55,532 nt of DNA from Candidatus Methanoperedens sp. (GTDB lineage Archaea; Halobacteriota; Methanosarcinia; Methanosarcinales; Methanoperedenaceae), in assembly GCA_026552955.1 (NCBI GenBank), contig JAPMTS010000050.1:1-55532 (forward strand), given 5' to 3'. The translations under genes and the position numbers were made by a program. Each line of letters starts with the position of its first letter. Positions within the stretch are counted from its first letter, which is position 1. The notes beneath the pieces were generated by a model. The model did no database searches. It was not told where the DNA came from and worked only from the letters and a program-made list of their open reading frames with translations. Positions 7,965-17,152 of the stretch are shown piece after piece.

Positions 7965-9647
7965 TTAATTGCTTTTTGAGACCGATCTGCAAATCCCGGA
8001 TGTCAGGTTAATCTCCGGATCGATGCCGCTGTTGCAGCCTATAAGAAGATTCAAAACAGCATTCGCATCAGCGGAAAAAGGTTCCGGTACAGGCGCTTTG
8101 ATAGATTTTTTGTTCGGCTTTTGTATGATCTTAACGGCAGGTTCCTGGCTGGTATTGACCTTTTCTGTCGAATTGACAGGTGTTTTAACCGTCGGAACAG
8201 GAGTTGGCTCAGGGATTTGCACAGATTTGATCTTTATTACCAGCTCCTGGCTCGTGGTATTGATCTTTGTTCCTTCTGAACCCAATTCATAAAATCTTGC
8301 AGTAGCACGGGGGAGTTTTATTGGTCCGTCTGAATTTGACCTGATAGTATAACTGAACCTCATATCCTTGTTTGCTTCAAGATACTCTTCATGTTCTGTG
8401 GTACCGCTTATAAGTTCAACATTGGATGGTATTGAATCATTGACAGTCACCATTGAAGGGGTACTTCCACTATTTAAAGCAACAACCGTAACGGTCACAG
8501 CATCACCTCTGTTGATTTCGGAAACATCCGCATGTTTACTGAGGTCGATCCTTGGCCCGTATATTACAACCTCGGGTCTGTTTGACTGGATCATATAATA
8601 TTCATTCAATAGTTTCAATTCTGCGATCGTGGGAGGGAATAAAACACCTTTACTGTTAGATTCTGTGGGTTTTAACAGATAGCGGAAACTCCATTCTGCA
8701 TTTGGCGGGATATTCACTATCCATCGAAGGGAATTATTGCTCAATTGCCTGAATCCTTTTGGAATAGTATCCACAATACTGACATTTTTAAGTTCATAAT
8801 TTGCATTATTCTTAAAATAAAGACTAACTAATATCTGGTCTTTCATATACATCTTGGAGACCATGGTTTTTTTAAGAAGAGGAGCTTTCTGGGCCTGCGG
8901 TGCAATAAGGATCGTCTTTAATGTAATTGATTTATATTCTATACCTTTGATATCTGTTCCATTGACATTAACAGATATGTCAAATTTCTTTAGATCCATG
9001 ACCACTGGTGTCGAAAAAGTTATCGTCTCGGTGATCTCCCTTCCGTTCTTCAGGGTTTCATAATAATATTTCAAATTCCCGTTTAATACCGGAAGTTGCG
9101 TACCTATATCCATATTAATATTTGTGAGATCGGCTGATCCAGTGTTTTTTAGTGTGACCTTTACAACTAATTCAGTATTTGGGGCAGATACAGCTTCATC
9201 CTCACTGTCTATCACTATTTCAGGTTTTGGTGTACCTCTTGGATTCAATTCCAATCTAATCCAGGGACTGTAACTTTCAAATAACCAATCTTTGGATAAA
9301 CCCTGAGGAAGTTCTACAGCTGTAACTTTGAATTCTCCGTCAGGAAAGACATATGATTCTCCCTGGCCAAGACTGATTTCTGTTATAAAACTGCCGTTCT
9401 TGGAAAGATTCAATCCCACAAAAGCTTCGACGGGTTCAATTGGTATCTGTTTATACCTATCAGACTCAACCGGTGCGTTGAAGCCTACAACTTCTACGGA
9501 ATATCCCAAATGTGAAATTACTTCATTGCGCTTGAGAGTCCCGGATTTTCCAATATCCCACTGGAGTTTACTTACATCAAAGGCGGCGGCAATATTGACA
9601 AAATATAATAACACCACGAATATTACTGCCCATTTTATTCCCTGCAT
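7965..9647 (-). CDS. Secreted protein with repeated Ig-like/DUF11-type domains
   Basis: About 560 residues. The N-terminal segment KWAVIFVVLLYFVNIAAA is a signal peptide. The mature part begins with an S-layer-like module (SGTLKRNEVISHLGYSVEVV) and then beta-sandwich repeats of the CARDB/DUF11 kind, for example VVKVTLKNTGSADLTNINM and VVALNSGSTPSMVTVNDSIP. A proline- and threonine-rich linker (about residues 490-525) precedes a short C-terminal tail with two cysteines; there is no membrane anchor. The start at ATG 9647 has AGGAAG seven bases upstream; the ATG seven codons earlier has none. A related protein lies at 13165-14802. Role: probably cell envelope; substrate unknown. Confidence 0.7.
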   Translation of the reverse strand: MQGIKWAVIFVVLLYFVNIAAAFDVSKLQWDIGKSGTLKRNEVISHLGYSVEVVGFNAPVESDRYKQIPIEPVEAFVGLNLSKNGSFITEISLGQGESYVFPDGEFKVTAVELPQGLSKDWLFESYSPWIRLELNPRGTPKPEIVIDSEDEAVSAPNTELVVKVTLKNTGSADLTNINMDIGTQLPVLNGNLKYYYETLKNGREITETITFSTPVVMDLKKFDISVNVNGTDIKGIEYKSITLKTILIAPQAQKAPLLKKTMVSKMYMKDQILVSLYFKNNANYELKNVSIVDTIPKGFRQLSNNSLRWIVNIPPNAEWSFRYLLKPTESNSKGVLFPPTIAELKLLNEYYMIQSNRPEVVIYGPRIDLSKHADVSEINRGDAVTVTVVALNSGSTPSMVTVNDSIPSNVELISGTTEHEEYLEANKDMRFSYTIRSNSDGPIKLPRATARFYELGSEGTKINTTSQELVIKIKSVQIPEPTPVPTVKTPVNSTEKVNTSQEPAVKIIQKPNKKSIKAPVPEPFSADANAVLNLLIGCNSGIDPEINLTSGICRSVSKSN

Positions 9648-9746
9648 GTTTTTTCTTCCTGCTATCATGTTATGAATGGATTGGATTAACGGTAATTAAT
9701 ACTATCCTCTGTATTATTAAATCCACCATAGTACTTAAAGATATTG

Positions 9747-9773
9747 TTCGTATGGTTACGAATATAAAATAAT
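9747..9773 (-). promoter_or_regulatory. TATA box followed by palindromic operator upstream of the secreted-protein gene
   Basis: On the minus strand an AT-rich TATA-like TTTTATATT at about 9773-9765 is followed within a few bases by the inverted repeat TTCGTA-ACCA-TACGAA (9762-9747). A palindrome between TATA box and transcription start is the usual place for an archaeal repressor operator. Confidence 0.45.
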
Positions 9774-9787
9774 TATAATTATAATAC

Positions 9788-11296
9788 TTATAGACTTATA
9801 TCTTTGAATCTTTTTACAACAAAATCCTTATCCAGGGAAGCCAGGAAATGCCCTGCCCTGGGTCCTGACTTTAGACCAAGAAGCGCCAGGTATACGGTTT
9901 CAAATACCTGTTTTCCATCAAGACCCGTTTCCTGGGCCACTTTATATAAATTATCATGGATTTCCTGCCCTGACATCCCATGTTCGATTTCGTCCGCGAG
10001 GATCAATAGTGCCAGCTTCTGTTCTTTTGTGAAACTTTTTACCTGCGGGGGGATGTTTTCCTGGACTTTGAACTTCACGAAAATGGGGGCATATTTCACG
10101 AGCCAGTTCCTTGCATTGTTCGATCTTTGCCTTATCGCATCAACATCTGATATATCGTAATCTGTACGTTTCAGGACAGTAAGAAGATACTCAAAATCCC
10201 TGTCCTGGGCTATCTGCACGGCAGTGACCATATGCCTGAAAGGGATCTTTGAAGGTTTTGTTCCTTCTGTCCTTGAAAGTTGATATGCCCGCTTATCGCC
10301 TTCCACCTGGTCATACTCATCAATAAGATTCAGGAAAGAAAGCCCGGGGTCAAATTCAATATGCTTTTCAGGTTTCTGCCTGATTATCAGGTAGCGCAAT
10401 ACTTCAGGAGGCACGATTTCAAGCATATCGTTAATGGAGATCGCAAGACCTGTGGATGAGTGCATCGCACCCTTACCTTTCAGCATTATCCACTCATATA
10501 CTATCGGAAATGGCGGTTCGTAACCGTATATCTCACGAGCGATGCGTTTTCCGGTGTCATATGAGCCCCCTGCTGTGGCATGATCCTTGCCGAACGGTTC
10601 AACAGTCGTGCCAAATATCGGCCAGCGCGCAGGCCAGTCCACACGCCAGTTAAGTTTACCTCCCCCTTTCATGGAAACGGTCCCCGACGAGCCGCATTTG
10701 CACTGGTAATCGATGGTTTCTTTTTCTGCATCAAACCCTGTCACTTTTGTGGTACTCAGACGCCCGCATTCCTTGCATATTGGATTATATGGACTCCAGT
10801 CAGGTTCAAGGTCGCGCCCTGCCACTTCAGATAGTATTCGAGCAATCGCATCCCTGTTGATGAGGGCTTTCTTGACCGCTTCGACGTATTTTCCTTCCTT
10901 ATAAAGCTCATCAGCCCTGTAGACATCTGGTTTTATCCCGAGGGTATGAAGCGCATCAATAAAGGGAAGGAGGAAATGCTCTGAATAGCTCTTATGGCTC
11001 CCGCAAGGGCATGGGATCTCGGAAAGCGGCTTTCCCACATGGGCTTCGTAATCCTTTGGAAGGAATGGGTATACTTTACGAAGAGGATCGAAAGTATCGG
11101 CGATATAGATAAGACGCACATCTGCGCCTTTGTCCAGAAGCGCCCTATAAACCGTATCCGCTGTGACGACTTCCCGCATATTCCCGATGTGAATAGGCCC
11201 GGAAGGTGTAATTCCTGAGGCCACCGTGTGCTTATTCCCGCGCGAAAGTACATTTTGGGCTATAACATCCGCCCAGTGTATTGTCTCTTCTGTCAT
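9788..11296 (-). CDS. lysS: Class I lysyl-tRNA synthetase
   Basis: A 502-residue class I LysRS, the form found in most euryarchaea instead of the class II enzyme. It charges tRNA-Lys. The ATP-binding HIGN motif is in [13 protein letters not shown] near residue 33, and the KMSKS-equivalent is [11 protein letters not shown] near 272. Zinc-binding cysteine pairs appear as PCPCGSHK and CKECG/CKCGSS. The C-terminal alpha-helical anticodon-binding domain is present, so the enzyme is complete. Divergent from coaD across a 68-base spacer that carries an inverted repeat. Confidence 0.95.
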   Translation of the reverse strand: MTEETIHWADVIAQNVLSRGNKHTVASGITPSGPIHIGNMREVVTADTVYRALLDKGADVRLIYIADTFDPLRKVYPFLPKDYEAHVGKPLSEIPCPCGSHKSYSEHFLLPFIDALHTLGIKPDVYRADELYKEGKYVEAVKKALINRDAIARILSEVAGRDLEPDWSPYNPICKECGRLSTTKVTGFDAEKETIDYQCKCGSSGTVSMKGGGKLNWRVDWPARWPIFGTTVEPFGKDHATAGGSYDTGKRIAREIYGYEPPFPIVYEWIMLKGKGAMHSSTGLAISINDMLEIVPPEVLRYLIIRQKPEKHIEFDPGLSFLNLIDEYDQVEGDKRAYQLSRTEGTKPSKIPFRHMVTAVQIAQDRDFEYLLTVLKRTDYDISDVDAIRQRSNNARNWLVKYAPIFVKFKVQENIPPQVKSFTKEQKLALLILADEIEHGMSGQEIHDNLYKVAQETGLDGKQVFETVYLALLGLKSGPRAGHFLASLDKDFVVKRFKDISL

Positions 11297-11311
11297 TGCC
11301 CCCTAAAATCG

Positions 11312-11340
11312 CATAAGAGATATTAAAAGATACTCTTATG
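11312..11340. promoter_or_regulatory. Inverted repeat in the lysS-coaD divergent promoter
   Basis: Arms CATAAGAG (11312-11319) and CTCTTATG (11333-11340) flank an AT-rich centre TATTAAAAG. The spacer holds both promoters, so this may be a shared operator or simply two back-to-back AT-rich elements. Confidence 0.35.
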
Positions 11341-11364
11341 GTTTAATTCTACAATCATGAGTAC

Positions 11365-11853
11365 ATGACGCGAGTAGCCGTTGGAGGGACATTTGACCCA
11401 TTGCATGACGGACATAAAGCCCTGCTCTTAAAAGCGGTAGAATTGAGCAGGGGTGGTGAACTGCTGATAGGGTTAACATCAGATGATATGGCAAGGAACA
11501 AGGTCCATGGAGTGAATGATTATCGATCGCGCTATGATGAATTAATGAAATTTGTCCATGAACAGGGAGTTTTCCCTCAAATTGTAAAGCTTGATGATCC
11601 CTATGGACCGACCATAAAAGATGATTTTGATTATCTTGTCGTATCCCCGGAAACGCATTCTGTGGGATATGAGATAAACCGGATACGAAGTGAAAAAAAC
11701 ATGAAACCATTAAAGATCATCCTTGTTGATTATGTCCTTGCAGACGACGGCTTTCCGATATCCAGTACGCGTATCGGGAAAGGAGAGATAGATAATCACG
11801 GGAAAGTATTAAGAGAATATAAAAGAACCGGAGTATCTGTAAAATATGCTTGA
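11365..11853 (+). CDS. coaD: Archaeal phosphopantetheine adenylyltransferase
   Basis: A 162-residue nucleotidyltransferase of the archaeal PPAT type, which makes dephospho-CoA in coenzyme A synthesis. The ATP-binding GGTFDPLHDGHKALL near residue 8 contains the HxGH motif, and FPISSTRIGKGEID near 130 is the second signature. The stop TGA at 11851-11853 is directly followed, in the same frame, by the beginning of the beta-CASP gene, so the two are translationally adjacent and probably one operon. Confidence 0.93.
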   Translation: MTRVAVGGTFDPLHDGHKALLLKAVELSRGGELLIGLTSDDMARNKVHGVNDYRSRYDELMKFVHEQGVFPQIVKLDDPYGPTIKDDFDYLVVSPETHSVGYEINRIRSEKNMKPLKIILVDYVLADDGFPISSTRIGKGEIDNHGKVLREYKRTGVSVKYA

Positions 11854-11862
11854 GGCGATAAA

Positions 11863-13101
11863 ATTAACCTAAGATTCCTTGGAGGAGCAGGAGAAGTTGG
11901 ACGGTCCGCCATCCTGCTAAATGAAGAGCTTCTTCTTGATTACGGGATAAAACCTACGGATCCGCCGTCATACCCTTCAAATGGTCTTCGTCCAAAAACC
12001 ATAATAATTTCCCATGGACACCTTGACCATTGCGGGCTTGCCCCGAATCTCATGGACCTTGAACCGGAGGTATATTGCACATCCCTGACAGCGAAATTGT
12101 CAGCGCTGCTGGCAAGGGATACCCTGAAAATCGCACATAAGAAAGGCCACAATATCCCTTATTATACTGAAGAGATCCAGGAATTCGAAAGAAAGGCCAG
12201 GTCAACAGGATACAGGAAAGAATTCAACACCAACGGTTATTCCGTATGTTTTTACGATGCGGGGCATATTCCGGGTTCTTCAATGGTTCATCTTGAAAAG
12301 GATGATCAATCCATTTTTTATACCGGGGACATGAACACCATCAAGACCGAACTCCAGAACGGCGCTGATACTGACCTTCCCGATAGCGATATTCTCCTTA
12401 TCGAAAGCACATATTTCGGAAAGCAGCATACGGACAGGAAAATACTTGAGGAACGGTTCATCGAATCCGTAAGGGAAACAATTGAAAGCGGAGGAAGAGC
12501 GATAATCCCGGCTTTTAGCATAGGAAGGACGCAGGAGATCATGCTAATACTGAAAAAACATGGGCTTCACGCATATGTTGATGGGATGGGGGTCGATGTA
12601 TTTAACCTGATCAAACGGTCGCCTGAATATGTGTCTGATATAAAAAAACTTGAAAATGCATTCACAAGCGCAAATATAATTGAAAGGCAGGATAGGGCAG
12701 CAGTAATCGAAGAACCTTCAATAATCGTAACAAGCGCTGGAATGTTAAACGGAGGCCCCGTCTTATATTATATCAATGAAATTTCCGATGATCCCAAATC
12801 CAAGATCCATCTTACCGGTTACCAGGCCCAGGATACGAATGGGAGAAGGGCGCTTGAAAGCAGGTATATCGAGAATGGAAAACGTACTGTCAGGCTGAAT
12901 TGCAGGCTTGAGCTCTATGATTTTTCAGCTCATTGCGGGGATGCCCAATTAAAAGATGTTGTTAAGACGTTCTGTGACCGCGGCACTGAAAACGTTATAG
13001 TGGTACATGGTGAAAATACACAGGGTTTTGCACAGTGGGTGCAGGAAACTCTTGGCGTGAAATCTTTTGCCCCTGAAAATAAGGAAACCATCACTTTATA
13101 A
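11863..13101 (+). CDS. Beta-CASP metallo-beta-lactamase RNase, apparently with an ATT start
   Basis: About 412 residues. The zinc-binding SHGHLDHCG lies at about 12009-12035, so the reading frame must begin well before the first ATG in frame (12052). The frame runs back through NLRFLGGAGEVGRSAILL, the usual family N-terminus, to ATT 11863 and AAA/GAT codons, then the coaD TGA. GAGGCG (11852-11857) is five bases before the ATT. No NUG codon exists in that stretch. Later motifs are DAGHIPGSS, YTGDMNT, SAGMLNGGPVLYY and VVHGENTQGF, as in archaeal RNase J/CPSF-like nucleases. It probably processes RNA ends; the exact subgroup cannot be fixed by eye. Confidence 0.85.
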   Translation: MNLRFLGGAGEVGRSAILLNEELLLDYGIKPTDPPSYPSNGLRPKTIIISHGHLDHCGLAPNLMDLEPEVYCTSLTAKLSALLARDTLKIAHKKGHNIPYYTEEIQEFERKARSTGYRKEFNTNGYSVCFYDAGHIPGSSMVHLEKDDQSIFYTGDMNTIKTELQNGADTDLPDSDILLIESTYFGKQHTDRKILEERFIESVRETIESGGRAIIPAFSIGRTQEIMLILKKHGLHAYVDGMGVDVFNLIKRSPEYVSDIKKLENAFTSANIIERQDRAAVIEEPSIIVTSAGMLNGGPVLYYINEISDDPKSKIHLTGYQAQDTNGRRALESRYIENGKRTVRLNCRLELYDFSAHCGDAQLKDVVKTFCDRGTENVIVVHGENTQGFAQWVQETLGVKSFAPENKETITL

Positions 13102-13103
13102 GA

Positions 13104-13111
13104 TTTTTTTT
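13104..13111 (+). terminator. T-run terminator after the beta-CASP gene
   Basis: Eight T residues start two bases after the stop codon. U-runs without a hairpin are the standard signal for archaeal termination, and the next gene has its own TATA-like AGTTTAAAC at about 13131-13139. Confidence 0.5.
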
Positions 13112-13164
13112 AATCATTACTAAGTCAGAAAAGTTTAAACCAATTGAATTCAATTTATAGTATA

Positions 13165-14802
13165 ATGAACATAAAAATTATAATATGTTTCATAGTAATA
13201 ATCTGTTTTTTTCCTTCGGCATCATTTGGTGCAACCGAAAAAGTCTGGAGCGCAAAATACTCCGGCATTATTAGGCCAAATCAAACTGTGGTATTTGAAA
13301 ATTATGCTGTGAAAGTTACGGCAATGAATAATACCGGCTCTTCAATTATTGTTTATAGGGACAGTGTCCAATTGGAAAAGAAGGACTTTATTATAAACGA
13401 ATTTAAGAAATATGATGCAGTGGGTATAACCCTTCTGGAGGCAAATGAGGTGTATTCATGGATCGCCTTCAGTAAACTTGAAGAGAGGGATATCTGGATC
13501 CCTTCAGGACAAAGAACCCTGAAATGGGGAGAAACATATTCATTTGAAGATGCTTCAATAGAAATTGATGGCCTTGGTAAAGATACCGTAAATCTGACCG
13601 TCATAAAGAATAATACCAATAAGACAGATGTTTTCACAATTAATGGTTTTAACAATTACGATGATATACGGATAGTGGTAACGGATATCAATAGAACGGG
13701 TCTTATAGGCATTGAATTATTTAAATATAGGGTCCCAACGTTCGAAGCCAATATCAATACTGATAAAGACGAATATTTTCCCGATGAAACAATTTCCGTA
13801 TCAATAAACATTACAAGCGATGAACTCCTCAACATAGCCAGCATAAGTCTAGATGGCGATGATCCCCTTCAATTCCGGCCGGATGTTTTTACTGCAACCG
13901 GAATTAATGGCACAAGATCCTTTAAGTCCCAAATAAACGACCTGCCTCCTAATTCCACAATTACTATTCATGGAAAAATAGAAGTGCGCGATTTCCATAA
14001 TAATGTCACCTTTGCAAATGTAAGAAAGGAATTATCCATAACTGGGATCATATCGATCATAAAACGCGTCCAGGAAGAAACTGATGATGAAAAAGTCCTG
14101 GTTGAATTGCTTATATACAATTCCGGATCAAATAGAACTTTCATATATATCCATGATAATGTAACTGAAGGAATAAATCCGGATCAAAAGGATTGGAATA
14201 TCGAACTGGAACCAAAAAGATCTACGAATGTATCATATTTCATATCCCCCCAAAAACCCGGAGTATATCAACTTGCCAGTGCCATAGCCAAATGGAATGG
14301 AGAAATAAGCGCATCAAATAAACTAAAAACCACTGTCCATATGCCCTATTTGAGCATAGTCAAGACAGCTTTGAACAATAAAAGCACGACCGAGGTGGAA
14401 CTGGTTGTAAGAAATGTTGGCGACAGGCCGGCTATTGTGATAGTCGATGACACAATACCTGATGGTTTCCCATTGGAAAGCGGCTCTCCAATATGGTCGG
14501 GTTATATAGACTCCGGAAAGAGCGCAAATTTCATGTATTCATTGAAAGGAAATCCTGTTTCTCTACCTCCCGCGAATGCAACGTATCGTGATATCAGGGG
14601 AACCGTCAGGCAGGCGCGATCAAACGCTGTAGAAAACAACGAAATCCTGGGAACAAAGAAAGTCGATACAACACCTATAAATGCAGGTTGGTACGAAATA
14701 ATGGTATTTATGATATCGTCATTTCTGGTGATCTCAGGAATAATCGGAAGCATGGCATTTTCAGCTTATTTAATAACGAAAATTAGAACGAGGTCGAAAT
14801 AA
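13165..14802 (+). CDS. Secreted, membrane-anchored protein with Ig-like repeats (paralogue of 7965-9647)
   Basis: About 545 residues. N-terminal signal peptide IKIIICFIVIICFFPSASFG; mature part with two beta modules of the kind SGIIRPNQTVVFENYAVKV and LKWGETYSFEDASIEI; DUF11/CARDB-like repeats near the C-terminus (VELVVRNVGDRPAIVIVDDT); then a final membrane helix (YEIMVFMISSFLVISGIIGS) and a short basic tail. The module order mirrors the secreted protein at 7965-9647 (DSIPSNVELISG against DTIPDGFPLESG). Many NxS/T sequons suggest glycosylation. The start at ATG 13165 is about 30 bases after the TATA-like element. Followed by an overlapping membrane-protein gene. Confidence 0.7.
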   Translation: MNIKIIICFIVIICFFPSASFGATEKVWSAKYSGIIRPNQTVVFENYAVKVTAMNNTGSSIIVYRDSVQLEKKDFIINEFKKYDAVGITLLEANEVYSWIAFSKLEERDIWIPSGQRTLKWGETYSFEDASIEIDGLGKDTVNLTVIKNNTNKTDVFTINGFNNYDDIRIVVTDINRTGLIGIELFKYRVPTFEANINTDKDEYFPDETISVSINITSDELLNIASISLDGDDPLQFRPDVFTATGINGTRSFKSQINDLPPNSTITIHGKIEVRDFHNNVTFANVRKELSITGIISIIKRVQEETDDEKVLVELLIYNSGSNRTFIYIHDNVTEGINPDQKDWNIELEPKRSTNVSYFISPQKPGVYQLASAIAKWNGEISASNKLKTTVHMPYLSIVKTALNNKSTTEVELVVRNVGDRPAIVIVDDTIPDGFPLESGSPIWSGYIDSGKSANFMYSLKGNPVSLPPANATYRDIRGTVRQARSNAVENNEILGTKKVDTTPINAGWYEIMVFMISSFLVISGIIGSMAFSAYLITKIRTRSK

Positions 14803-15281
14803 TGGAAATCTTTTCAATATTGCTTTTTTTTATATACTCACTGGTTATTCTTGGAATTCTGATATATATATCGCCTTTGTTTTCAGCTCTTATCATGATA
14901 CTTATTCCTTTGGTTCTGGTTTTCATCCTTCCGGATGAGGCTGCGGGATTCTTTTCAATAATGCAATTCTCGTATTCAGGGATACAGGTATTTAATCTTC
15001 ACATCCTGCTTCTTGTGTGGTCTGCTTTTATCGGGATCATCTCTTATGCCGAAGTCCTGACCTGGTATCTTTTAAGAGAACCTGCACCAGTGATCAATGA
15101 AGCTGCACAACCACAAATCAATGAAGCTGCACAATCACCGAATAAGGAAGCTGAGCAAGCACTGATTAAGGAAGCTTTACCTGTAGGGGACAAGCCAAAG
15201 ACATTGATGTTCAAAATAAATGATTTCACACAAAAGCTCTATAAAATACTCAAAGGTGAAAAGATAAAATTAAAGCCATAA
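14802..15281 (+). CDS. Small membrane protein with charged repeat tail
   Basis: A 159-residue protein not recognised as a known family. Three to four hydrophobic helices fill residues 1-85 (FSILLFFIYSLVILGILIYI and following). The cytoplasmic tail has near-repeats of eight residues: INEAAQPQ, INEAAQSP, NKEAEQAL, IKEALP, then a basic end. The ATG overlaps the stop of the secreted-protein gene by one base, so the pair is co-translated and probably forms one envelope unit. Confidence 0.65.
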   Translation: MEIFSILLFFIYSLVILGILIYISPLFSALIMILIPLVLVFILPDEAAGFFSIMQFSYSGIQVFNLHILLLVWSAFIGIISYAEVLTWYLLREPAPVINEAAQPQINEAAQSPNKEAEQALIKEALPVGDKPKTLMFKINDFTQKLYKILKGEKIKLKP

Positions 15282-15352
15282 TTATAAATTTTTGGGAAGT
15301 AAACCAACAAGCTTAATAAACAATTCTTACATAACTAATTACAGGTGATTTT

Positions 15353-15688
15353 ATAACAAATAACGTTGAAGAAGGCGTGAAAACAAGACTGTTAAAATTT
15401 CTGGTAAGGGATAAGATCGGCATAAGGAAATGTCTTTTAAGCCTGTTTCTGCAGACAAGGAATTATACCACCAGTGAAGTTTATGATTATCTTAAGAAGC
15501 AGGGTTTTGAAGTCAATTACAGGGGTGTTTCTGCTATGGTCGGGCAAATGCATACAAGGCTCGGTATCCTTCGTATTTATTTGAAAAGAGAGCATCGCAG
15601 TTATTCACTCAAGGAAGACCACAGGGACATTGTAAAAATGATTTTAACCACCCCATTTTCCGGGAAATCACTGCATCCTATCCCTTGA
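15353..15688 (+). CDS. DUF2551 protein, possibly with an ATA start
   Basis: About 111 residues. The conserved part RDKIGIRKCLLSLFLQTRNY and YLKKQGFEVNYRGVSAMVGQ matches the DUF2551 family, a small winged-helix-like protein known mainly from methanogens and relatives; function unknown. GTG 15377 is the first standard start but has GAAGG only one base away, too close. Eight codons upstream, ATA 15353 has AGGTGA four bases before it, and the frame between (TNNVEEGVK) looks coding. I favour ATA but GTG remains possible. It lies alone between the envelope genes and the end of the radB operon. Confidence 0.7.
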   Translation: MTNNVEEGVKTRLLKFLVRDKIGIRKCLLSLFLQTRNYTTSEVYDYLKKQGFEVNYRGVSAMVGQMHTRLGILRIYLKREHRSYSLKEDHRDIVKMILTTPFSGKSLHPIP

Positions 15689-15704
15689 TTTTCTTTTTTC
15701 CTGA

Positions 15705-16397
15705 CTATTTCGCACCTTTATCCGTCAGCATGAATTCACAGAAAGTACCTTCGCCTTTTGACCTGTGTTTTCGCAATGTAGCTCTTCTTTTTGATGGTCC
15801 TGTCTTATCCAATAATATGATCGTCTTTGAAAGGTGCTCGAATGCATTTCCCCCGACCGGGCATAGTTCACCTGTAACTACATCTTTATAAACCTGGTTT
15901 GTGATCACTACAGCCACCCCATATTTTCGTGCGATCCCGTGAAGGACCCCTATCTGGTTCACAAGTTCACGTCTTGTTGCCACGTTCTCCTGCCCTGTTT
16001 CATCCTGTGTGAGACCAAGCCTGTAAAAAAGCGCCGCAGAATCAAGAATTATCAGGCCGATCTTCTCATTCATAAGTTTCTCAATATCAGTAATTGCTGA
16101 ATATTGCTGTTCAAAGTTCACGGGTTCGTAGATAATTATTTCTCCTGCGATTTTTTTTGCGTCCTCACCCGCTATCTGTTTGAACCTCTCCCCCGAGAAA
16201 CCCTCTGTGTCTATGAAGATCACTTTCTTCCCACTTTTTACACATTCCACGGTAAGTTGTATGCAGATATTGGTCTTCCCTGTACCTGACCCCCCATATA
16301 TTTGCGTGACGATCCCGGTTTCAAATCCGCCGCCCAGCATTTCATCAAGTGATACGCAACCGCTGGGTATCCGATCAGGTTTTTTTATGCTGGTCAC
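15705..16397 (-). CDS. radB: DNA repair and recombination protein RadB
   Basis: A 230-residue RecA-fold protein of the euryarchaeal RadB type: a core ATPase without the N-terminal helix-hairpin-helix domain of RadA. Walker A is GGSGTGKTN near residue 35 and Walker B is GLIILDSAAL near 113. RadB is thought to help RadA in homologous recombination. It starts at GTG 16397, overlapping the CooC-like gene stop by four bases, and is the last gene of the long minus-strand string. Confidence 0.94.
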   Translation of the reverse strand: MTSIKKPDRIPSGCVSLDEMLGGGFETGIVTQIYGGSGTGKTNICIQLTVECVKSGKKVIFIDTEGFSGERFKQIAGEDAKKIAGEIIIYEPVNFEQQYSAITDIEKLMNEKIGLIILDSAALFYRLGLTQDETGQENVATRRELVNQIGVLHGIARKYGVAVVITNQVYKDVVTGELCPVGGNAFEHLSKTIILLDKTGPSKRRATLRKHRSKGEGTFCEFMLTDKGAK

Positions 16398-17152
16398 TCC
16401 ATTTTATTAGATAATCTTTCAAAGATCTTTATTATCGAAGAAATCGCCGCCCCCCCTCTCTCGATCGGTGAAATGTTATCAAGGTCTGCCTTGACCATGC
16501 CAGGATCGAAGGGTATTGAGCCAATTACAGGCAAATCAAAACCTTTAAGGATATTTTCGATCTCTAAAACTTCCCCTGTGGCCTTATTAATTACCACGCC
16601 GAATTTACTTATCCCGATCTGGCGCCCAAGTTCGGCTATCCTTCCCGCAGTTTCGATCGACCGTGCGCCAGGCTCAACAACTATGATCATGTAATCAATT
16701 CCTTTTGTGGTGCCGCGCCCCAGGTGTTCCACCCCTGCTTCCATATCAAGTATCACGACGCTGTTCAATTTTAGGATCACATGGCGCATAAGGGCCTTAA
16801 GAAAAGAACTTGCAGGGCACATGCATCCACTGCCGCCTCTTTCAACCGTACCCATTACCAGCAATTTCACCTTATCAGGCCCTGTTACCCCGAATTTATC
16901 TACAATATCGTCCACTTTGGGATTCAGCTTAAAAACACCTGCCGGGCCTCCGGCTCTTTCATCGATAAGCTCTTTATATTCCGTAAGGGGTCTGGGCGGA
17001 TTTTTTATTCCAAGAGCGGATGCCAGGTTCATGCTGGGGTCGGCATCAATTGCCAGTACATCATACCCTTTTCTTGCGAAAAGCCGCGCCAGTGTGCCTG
17101 AGAGGGTGGTCTTTCCAACCCCGCCTTTTCCTGAAATTGCTATTTTGATCAT
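16394..17152 (-). CDS. CooC-like nickel-insertion ATPase (MinD/ParA family)
   Basis: A 252-residue deviant-Walker-A ATPase. The P-loop is SGKGGVGKTTLSG at residue 7, followed by AIDADPSMN. The CxC pair in GSGCMCPASSF near residue 110 is the metal-binding dimer site of CooC, which loads nickel into carbon monoxide dehydrogenase; DMEAGVEHLGRG is also typical. In this lineage CODH/acetyl-CoA synthase is central, and the PHA genes upstream consume acetyl-CoA, so the location is at least thematically consistent. Its ATG overlaps the phosphoesterase stop. Confidence 0.85.
   Translation of the reverse strand: MIKIAISGKGGVGKTTLSGTLARLFARKGYDVLAIDADPSMNLASALGIKNPPRPLTEYKELIDERAGGPAGVFKLNPKVDDIVDKFGVTGPDKVKLLVMGTVERGGSGCMCPASSFLKALMRHVILKLNSVVILDMEAGVEHLGRGTTKGIDYMIIVVEPGARSIETAGRIAELGRQIGISKFGVVINKATGEVLEIENILKGFDLPVIGSIPFDPGMVKADLDNISPIERGGAAISSIIKIFERLSNKME

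Noticed and set aside
15105-15175. Direct repeats that could be a CRISPR or integration site
   Set aside because: They are eight-residue protein repeats in the membrane-protein tail, with drifted copies and no spacers.
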